Part shown: positions 60,034-64,000 of the stretch, piece by piece | Numbering within the stretch: position 1 is the stretch's first letter | Layout of the letters: every line of letters begins with the position of its first letter | NCBI GenBank assembly: GCA_965204695.1 | Contig: OZ242007.1 | Span: 1-64,000, forward strand | DNA length: 64,000 bases | Source of the DNA: JAHEKD01 sp965204695 | GTDB taxonomy: Bacteria > Pseudomonadota > Gammaproteobacteria > Arenicellales > JAHEKD01 | Direction of reading: 5' to 3' | Position numbers and translations under genes: made by a program | The notes under the pieces: generated by a model | What the model saw: the letters and a program-made list of their open reading frames with translations, nothing else | The model's database searches: none | Told to the model about the DNA's origin: nothing

Positions 60034-60882
60034 TTAACCTTCTTTGATTGCGTTCAGTCCATCAATGGCTACTTTCACGGAATGATCATTCTTGCGATCA
60101 ACATTAAATACCATAAACAAACTAATATACATTTCCACTGAGTCATCAACCCTAAATAGTTTTTGTTGTTGTATTAAAGACAAAACATGACTCTCCAAAA
60201 AATAACCGGAACCTCCGTGTTCTAAAATGTAGTTTAAGGCAACCGATGCAATGGAGATTTCCATTGTTTGATGCGAGCCTTCAACAAAAATACGATTGTG
60301 GTCTGCTCTGAAACTTTCGCCCCAGTCTACAAAAACATAATCATCAACTTTGCCTTGTTGGAACAATCTTGGCTGCGTTGAAACCAGAACTAATTTTTCG
60401 GTCTTGTATCGTTGAATTTCAACTTCCGGGCTTTTTTGCGGGTCATAGACGATTGCTATATCTAAAAATCCATTTCGTAATTGATTCATTAATCGATCTG
60501 AGTAATCTGATTTGATTTGGGTAGCGACTTTAGGTGCCTCATTATCGATCCATTTTGTCCATTTTCTACCAATATCCTCCAGATGATTAAGTTGCAACCC
60601 TAGTCCAACAATAGATTCAATATTTTCTGGCAAAGATGCTTCAGTACGAGCCCTTTCCCAGGTTTTAACAACCGTAACGGCATAACGGAAAAAGTTTTTT
60701 CCTCCCGGAGTTAATACAACGCCTGTACGCTTACGAATAAATAACTTTCTATTAATGGAATCCTCAAGGCTTTTTATCCTGGCACTCATGGTTGACTGAG
60801 TGATGTGCATATTTTCTGCCGCTTGCTGGAAACTGCCAGTTGAAGCTACTTCTATAAATGCCTTGATGTTTTCAACATTCAT
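60034..60882 (-). CDS. LysR-family transcriptional regulator
   Basis: A 282-residue LysR-type regulator. The N-terminal winged helix-turn-helix is FIEVASTGSFQQAAENMHIT, QSTMSARIKSLED, with the linker helix after it; the C-terminal effector domain begins around residue 90. The effector is unknown. It diverges from the BCCT transporter gene across 451 bp and a perfect palindrome (TCGAATTATTCGA) lies 27 bp upstream of its start, a possible autoregulatory site. Confidence 0.92.
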   Translation of the reverse strand: MNVENIKAFIEVASTGSFQQAAENMHITQSTMSARIKSLEDSINRKLFIRKRTGVVLTPGGKNFFRYAVTVVKTWERARTEASLPENIESIVGLGLQLNHLEDIGRKWTKWIDNEAPKVATQIKSDYSDRLMNQLRNGFLDIAIVYDPQKSPEVEIQRYKTEKLVLVSTQPRLFQQGKVDDYVFVDWGESFRADHNRIFVEGSHQTMEISIASVALNYILEHGGSGYFLESHVLSLIQQQKLFRVDDSVEMYISLFMVFNVDRKNDHSVKVAIDGLNAIKEG

Positions 60883-61333
60883 GTGAAATACAAAATTTCG
60901 TCACTTATATCGAATTATTCGAATTATAACTACAAATATATTCATTTTACTAATTTGATGAATAGATATATCCTCTTCTCAACTCATAAATCTTCGAGAA
61001 TTATGAGTGACGTTTGATTTGTTGGAGTTTGTAAATCGAGCAAATGGCAAGTTGGAGTCATGTTGTTAATATCATTGCCCCAAGATTTGATCTGTTACTT
61101 TTAACTTTGATTTATAAACTAAAAAGATGGTAAGGTATGGCTACCTTAGTTAATTTTTAACTAATCGTATAACACACAGACGAGAAACATAGAGGAGATC
61201 AATGCTATTACTCCCCCAGTGCTATGACTATTAGTAGCAAAAAAGCATTAATGTTAAGCCTGTTCAATTTGCCTTTGGCAAGCGTCTGGATCTTAAGTTT
61301 TTCACAGAATTCAATTAAAAGGAGATACCGCCT
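60883..61333. other. Long divergent intergenic region between LysR gene and BCCT gene
   Basis: 451 bp without a gene I can support. The left 60 bp are very AT-rich and hold the palindrome at 60910-60922. The right end contains the BCCT gene's ribosome site (AAGGAG at 61319-61324). Such a long leader upstream of a transporter would allow an osmotic or regulator-controlled promoter, but I see no recognisable riboswitch or terminator. Confidence 0.5.
60910..60922. promoter_or_regulatory. Perfect 13-bp palindrome in LysR gene promoter
   Basis: TCGAAT-T-ATTCGA lies 27 bp upstream of the LysR start codon. LysR-type regulators typically bind T-N11-A interrupted palindromes of about this size; TCGAATTATTCGA satisfies T-N11-A exactly. 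Assignment as its own operator is inference. Confidence 0.45.
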
Positions 61334-62887
61334 ATGAACAAGACCATGTTAATTTCACTGATTTTATGCGGTGGCATTGGGGCCTGGGGCTTAGCTGACC
61401 CGGACTCAATGACCGGTGCTGCATCCGGGCTGGTAGACTATGTTCTAACATCCCTGGATTGGTTTTATATGCTGTTGTGTACTCTGTTCTTAGCCATCAT
61501 GGCTTTCCTGGCTTTTACTAAATACGGCAATATCAAACTTGGTGGTGATGATGAAGTACCTGAATTTAGTACAGCATCCTGGGTGTCAATGTTATTTGCT
61601 GCCGGCATGGGTTCTGGTTTGTTATTCTGGGGTGTGGCTGAGCCAATGTATCACTTTATGACGCCACCGGATACTCCTGGTGAAACACCGGAGGCTGCCC
61701 GTCAGGCATTTGTAATCACTAATTTGCATTGGGGATTTCATGCCTGGTCGATTTACGGTTGTTGTGCTTTGGTAATCGCTTATTTTACGTTTAGACTGAA
61801 CCTGCCTTCTCTGGTATCAACACCGATAAAAGTAGGTTTCAAAAACATATTCAGCCGCGGCACGTTGAATGTATTGGGCAGCACTGCTGATGTCTTGGCC
61901 GTATTGTCGGTTATATTTGGTCTGGCCGGATCGTTGGCACTGGGCACATTAATGGTGCGCTCTGGTATGAGTGCAGTTTTCGGCACAGATCAAAATGTCA
62001 CCATGAGCATGATCATTATAGTGGTAATGACTGTCTGCTTCTTGTTATCTGCCTGTACCGGTGTTGATAAAGGGATTAAAATTTTAAGTAACATTAACAT
62101 GTTAACTGCTGTGGCAATTATGTTGTTTGTCCTGTTTGGTGGTCCAACGGCCTATCTGCTACAGGTATTTGTCTTCTCTATTGGGGATTATTTGTTTGGT
62201 TTAATACCCATGTCGTTTAAAACTTACAGTTACACCGACTTTAGCGGTTGGAACTGGTTTCACGGCTGGACCCTGACCTATTTAATCTGGTGGTTAGCCT
62301 GGGGTCCATTTGTGGGTATCTTCGTGGCTCGGATAAGTCGTGGCCGAACGATCAGAGAATTTGTTACTTTTGTTGTGGGCATACCTACTATTGCTTCCAT
62401 GCTGTGGTTTGCCTGTTTTGGCGGTGCGGCCATTCATATTCAATTATTTGGTGACGGCGGTGTGGCACCACTGGTTTTCGCCGATGTGGCTGGTGCACTA
62501 TTCGGATTTTTTGAATATTTCCCTGGTACTACGATTCTAAACTTTTTAGCAGTGTGCTTAATTTTTATCTTTCTGGTAACCAGTGCGGATTCAGGCACGT
62601 TTGTAATCAGTATGATGACTAGCAATGGTAGCTTGAACCCTACTACTAAGCTAAAACTGACCTGGGGTTTGATCATTACAGCTTTGACTGTCTCTACAAT
62701 CGTTACAGACAGTGTGGATGTGGCTAAAGCGATGGCGATTACGGGTGCAATTCCGTTCACTGTTATCATCCTTATGCAGCTAGTCGCATTTTTCAGAATT
62801 GTGCGTGATGATCATGTGATTAAAGAATCCAGCACCAAGGTGCGCGAAGTCATGCCGGTTGGGCATACTGCACCTGAAGAAGCATAA
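61334..62887 (+). CDS. BCCT-family betaine/choline/carnitine-type transporter
   Basis: A 517-residue, twelve-helix secondary transporter. The BCCT motif is seen as AAGMGSGLLFWGVAEPMYHF with the substrate-binding tryptophans region in WWLAWGPFVGIFVARISRGR. Members import glycine betaine, choline, carnitine or ectoine using Na+ or H+. The C-terminal tail is short, so osmosensing of the BetP type is not obvious. ATG 61334 follows AAGGAGATACCGCCT. The next gene, an OpuAC-type binding lipoprotein, starts 12 bp after the stop, an unusual pairing for a carrier that needs no binding protein. Confidence 0.93.
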   Translation: MNKTMLISLILCGGIGAWGLADPDSMTGAASGLVDYVLTSLDWFYMLLCTLFLAIMAFLAFTKYGNIKLGGDDEVPEFSTASWVSMLFAAGMGSGLLFWGVAEPMYHFMTPPDTPGETPEAARQAFVITNLHWGFHAWSIYGCCALVIAYFTFRLNLPSLVSTPIKVGFKNIFSRGTLNVLGSTADVLAVLSVIFGLAGSLALGTLMVRSGMSAVFGTDQNVTMSMIIIVVMTVCFLLSACTGVDKGIKILSNINMLTAVAIMLFVLFGGPTAYLLQVFVFSIGDYLFGLIPMSFKTYSYTDFSGWNWFHGWTLTYLIWWLAWGPFVGIFVARISRGRTIREFVTFVVGIPTIASMLWFACFGGAAIHIQLFGDGGVAPLVFADVAGALFGFFEYFPGTTILNFLAVCLIFIFLVTSADSGTFVISMMTSNGSLNPTTKLKLTWGLIITALTVSTIVTDSVDVAKAMAITGAIPFTVIILMQLVAFFRIVRDDHVIKESSTKVREVMPVGHTAPEEA

Positions 62888-62899
62888 GGAGAAATGAAA

Positions 62900-64000
62900 A
62901 TGTTAAGTAAACACATAAAATATTTGACTATTGCCTTACTATCATTGGTCTTAATTGGTTGTACAGACGAAGGACCAACTTTGAAAGTCGGTTCAAAGCC
63001 TTTTGCCGAGAGCGAAATTCTGGCTGAAATGATCGCTCAACTGGCTGAAAATGAAGGCATCAATGTTGAACGTAATATTCCCTATGGACCAACTAATCGT
63101 ATCCTTCAGGCAGCTAAAGAGGGCCATATTGATATCTATCCTGACTACAATGGCACCAGCCTAATATTCCTTGGTCAGGCGCCCACCAGCGATAGTGCCA
63201 AGTCGACTGAAACTGTCAACACCTTGTTCAAGGATCAAGGGCTGGAGCTTGCGGGTGGTTTTGGATTTTCCAATGACTATGTCATGGCCATGACCGCTGA
63301 ACGTGCGGCAGAATTAGGTGTCAGTAAGATCAGTGATTTAGCTGGACTGAGTGACCCTGTCACTTTTTCAGTTGACGAAGATTTTCTACAACGTCCGGCT
63401 GACGGCTTGCAGCAGATGAACCGTCGTTATGGGATTACTGGCAGCAGTAACCTGCCTTTTCCACTCGGCTCTGAAGGTAAAGACCAAATTATATCCGCCA
63501 TGTTAGATGGTTCGGCTGATGTGGGTGAACTTTACGCTACTGACGGTCAAATTGCCGAATATGGCTTGGTTGTCCTCGATGATGATCAAGGTTTCTTTCC
63601 TGTCTATGATGCCATGCCTTTGGTACGTTCAGATGCTTTAAGCATTCCTGGTGTTTCAAGCGTATTGGAAAAACTAACAGGTACAATTTCTGCAGCAGAC
63701 ATGCAAGCCATGAACAAAGCGGTTGATCTGGACGCACAAACACCTGCTTCCGTAGCCACAAATTTCCTTGTATCCAAGGGTATGCTTCCTGAGGACGCTG
63801 GTGGTGGTGGTGCTGATACGTTACAAGTCGCAGCAGACCCAAGTGTAGGAAGCAGCAGCACTACCGCGAAGGCTTTACGTGCGATACGAGCAGGTTTTTC
63901 AGGCAGTAACTTGGAAATCGCTAATACTGAATCCCCGCTGGCAGCACTATCAGATGGCAGTGCCCGGGTAGCCATGGTTGGCACAGAATCGTTCTATAAC
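62900..64000 (+). CDS. OpuAC/ProX-type osmoprotectant-binding lipoprotein with a second module (3' end outside the window)
   Basis: 367 codons to the window edge with no stop. Lipobox LIGC near residue 21 after a hydrophobic signal makes it a lipoprotein. The first ~290 residues fit the quaternary-ammonium binding family: LKVGSKPFAESEILAEMIAQ, DIYPDYNGTSLIF, GGFGFSNDYVMAM and MLDGSADVGELYATDGQI. A glycine linker (AGGGGADTL) then leads into a further domain (LQVAADPSVGSSSTTAKALR...). ATG 62900 has AAGGAG at 8-base spacing; ATG 62894, two codons upstream, is too close to it. The family normally ends near 300 residues, so this is a two-module protein. No ABC genes are in view. Confidence 0.8.
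   Translation, partial: MLSKHIKYLTIALLSLVLIGCTDEGPTLKVGSKPFAESEILAEMIAQLAENEGINVERNIPYGPTNRILQAAKEGHIDIYPDYNGTSLIFLGQAPTSDSAKSTETVNTLFKDQGLELAGGFGFSNDYVMAMTAERAAELGVSKISDLAGLSDPVTFSVDEDFLQRPADGLQQMNRRYGITGSSNLPFPLGSEGKDQIISAMLDGSADVGELYATDGQIAEYGLVVLDDDQGFFPVYDAMPLVRSDALSIPGVSSVLEKLTGTISAADMQAMNKAVDLDAQTPASVATNFLVSKGMLPEDAGGGGADTLQVAADPSVGSSSTTAKALRAIRAGFSGSNLEIANTESPLAALSDGSARVAMVGTESFYN

Noticed and set aside
62894..63984. Minus-strand frames opposite the terminal binding-protein gene
   Set aside because: They are antisense to a continuous 369-codon frame with lipobox and family motifs and have low-complexity, unlikely protein sequence.

Overview
The window is chromosomal DNA of an AT-rich (roughly 40% GC by eye) gammaproteobacterium. 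Supporting evidence is the gene content and order: recJ, sucCD, wecA-aroC-dcd, metG-rnfB-nth, a large FadE-type acyl-CoA dehydrogenase, hflD, lolCD, prfB-lysS with the RF2 programmed frameshift, and thrS-infC-rpmI-rplT-pheST-ihfA-merR. I cannot name a genus from the sequence alone.

Layout. 1-6.9 kb (minus strand): start of an msbA-like gene, a signal-peptide protein behind a secreted barrel-like/DUF4329 protein (candidate effector and partner), recJ, sucD-sucC and an SseA-type sulfurtransferase. 7.0-10.9 kb is a decayed accessory zone next to tRNA-Ser(UGA): a membrane-protein gene split by a nested IS3/IS407-type insertion with a 4-bp target duplication, and the C-terminal stump of a tyrosine integrase. 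11-19.8 kb is housekeeping (BI-1/YccA protein, wecA, aroC, dcd, a large methyltransferase, metG, an orphan soluble RnfB-like ferredoxin, nth). 19.9-23.4 kb is a plus-strand bufferin-type operon: DUF2282 precursor, DUF692 (MNIO) enzyme, DUF2063 partner, DoxX protein, and an ArsS-like radical SAM/Cys-rich protein at its end. 23.4-26.3 kb: flavin reductase, Hpt protein, OmpR-type regulator and a DinF-like MATE pump. 26.6-36.5 kb: CbiX-type chelatase, two acyl-CoA synthetase genes, fadE, hflD, DUF192, Gfo/Idh/MocA oxidoreductase, AsmA-like protein and SDR. 36.5-41.2 kb: a polar amino-acid ABC transporter operon headed by a class-III aminotransferase and ending in a malonyl-CoA synthetase. 41.5-44.6 kb: htpX, tag, a higBA toxin-antitoxin cassette followed by a second, diverged copy of the tag 3' end, and a probable frameshifted lipoprotein. 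44.7-57.9 kb: lolD/lolC-E and translation genes, with tRNA-Pro(GGG) and tRNA-Val(GAC). 58-64 kb: MltF-like transglycosylase, LysR regulator, BCCT transporter and an osmoprotectant-binding lipoprotein that runs off the window.

Two dispersed non-coding repeat families lie between genes. Family A (26.3 kb and 58.1 kb) has short hairpins at both ends, an internal stem with a compensatory base change between copies, and a 115-bp tandem duplication in the second copy. Family B (41.3-41.5 kb and 46.9-47.2 kb) consists of imperfect palindromes ending in a GGATGACA-type motif.

The items I rate as most worth following are the five-gene bufferin/ArsS-like operon, the tag/higBA end-replacement cassette, repeat family A, the DUF4329 protein with its small exported neighbour, and the two-module binding protein behind the BCCT transporter.
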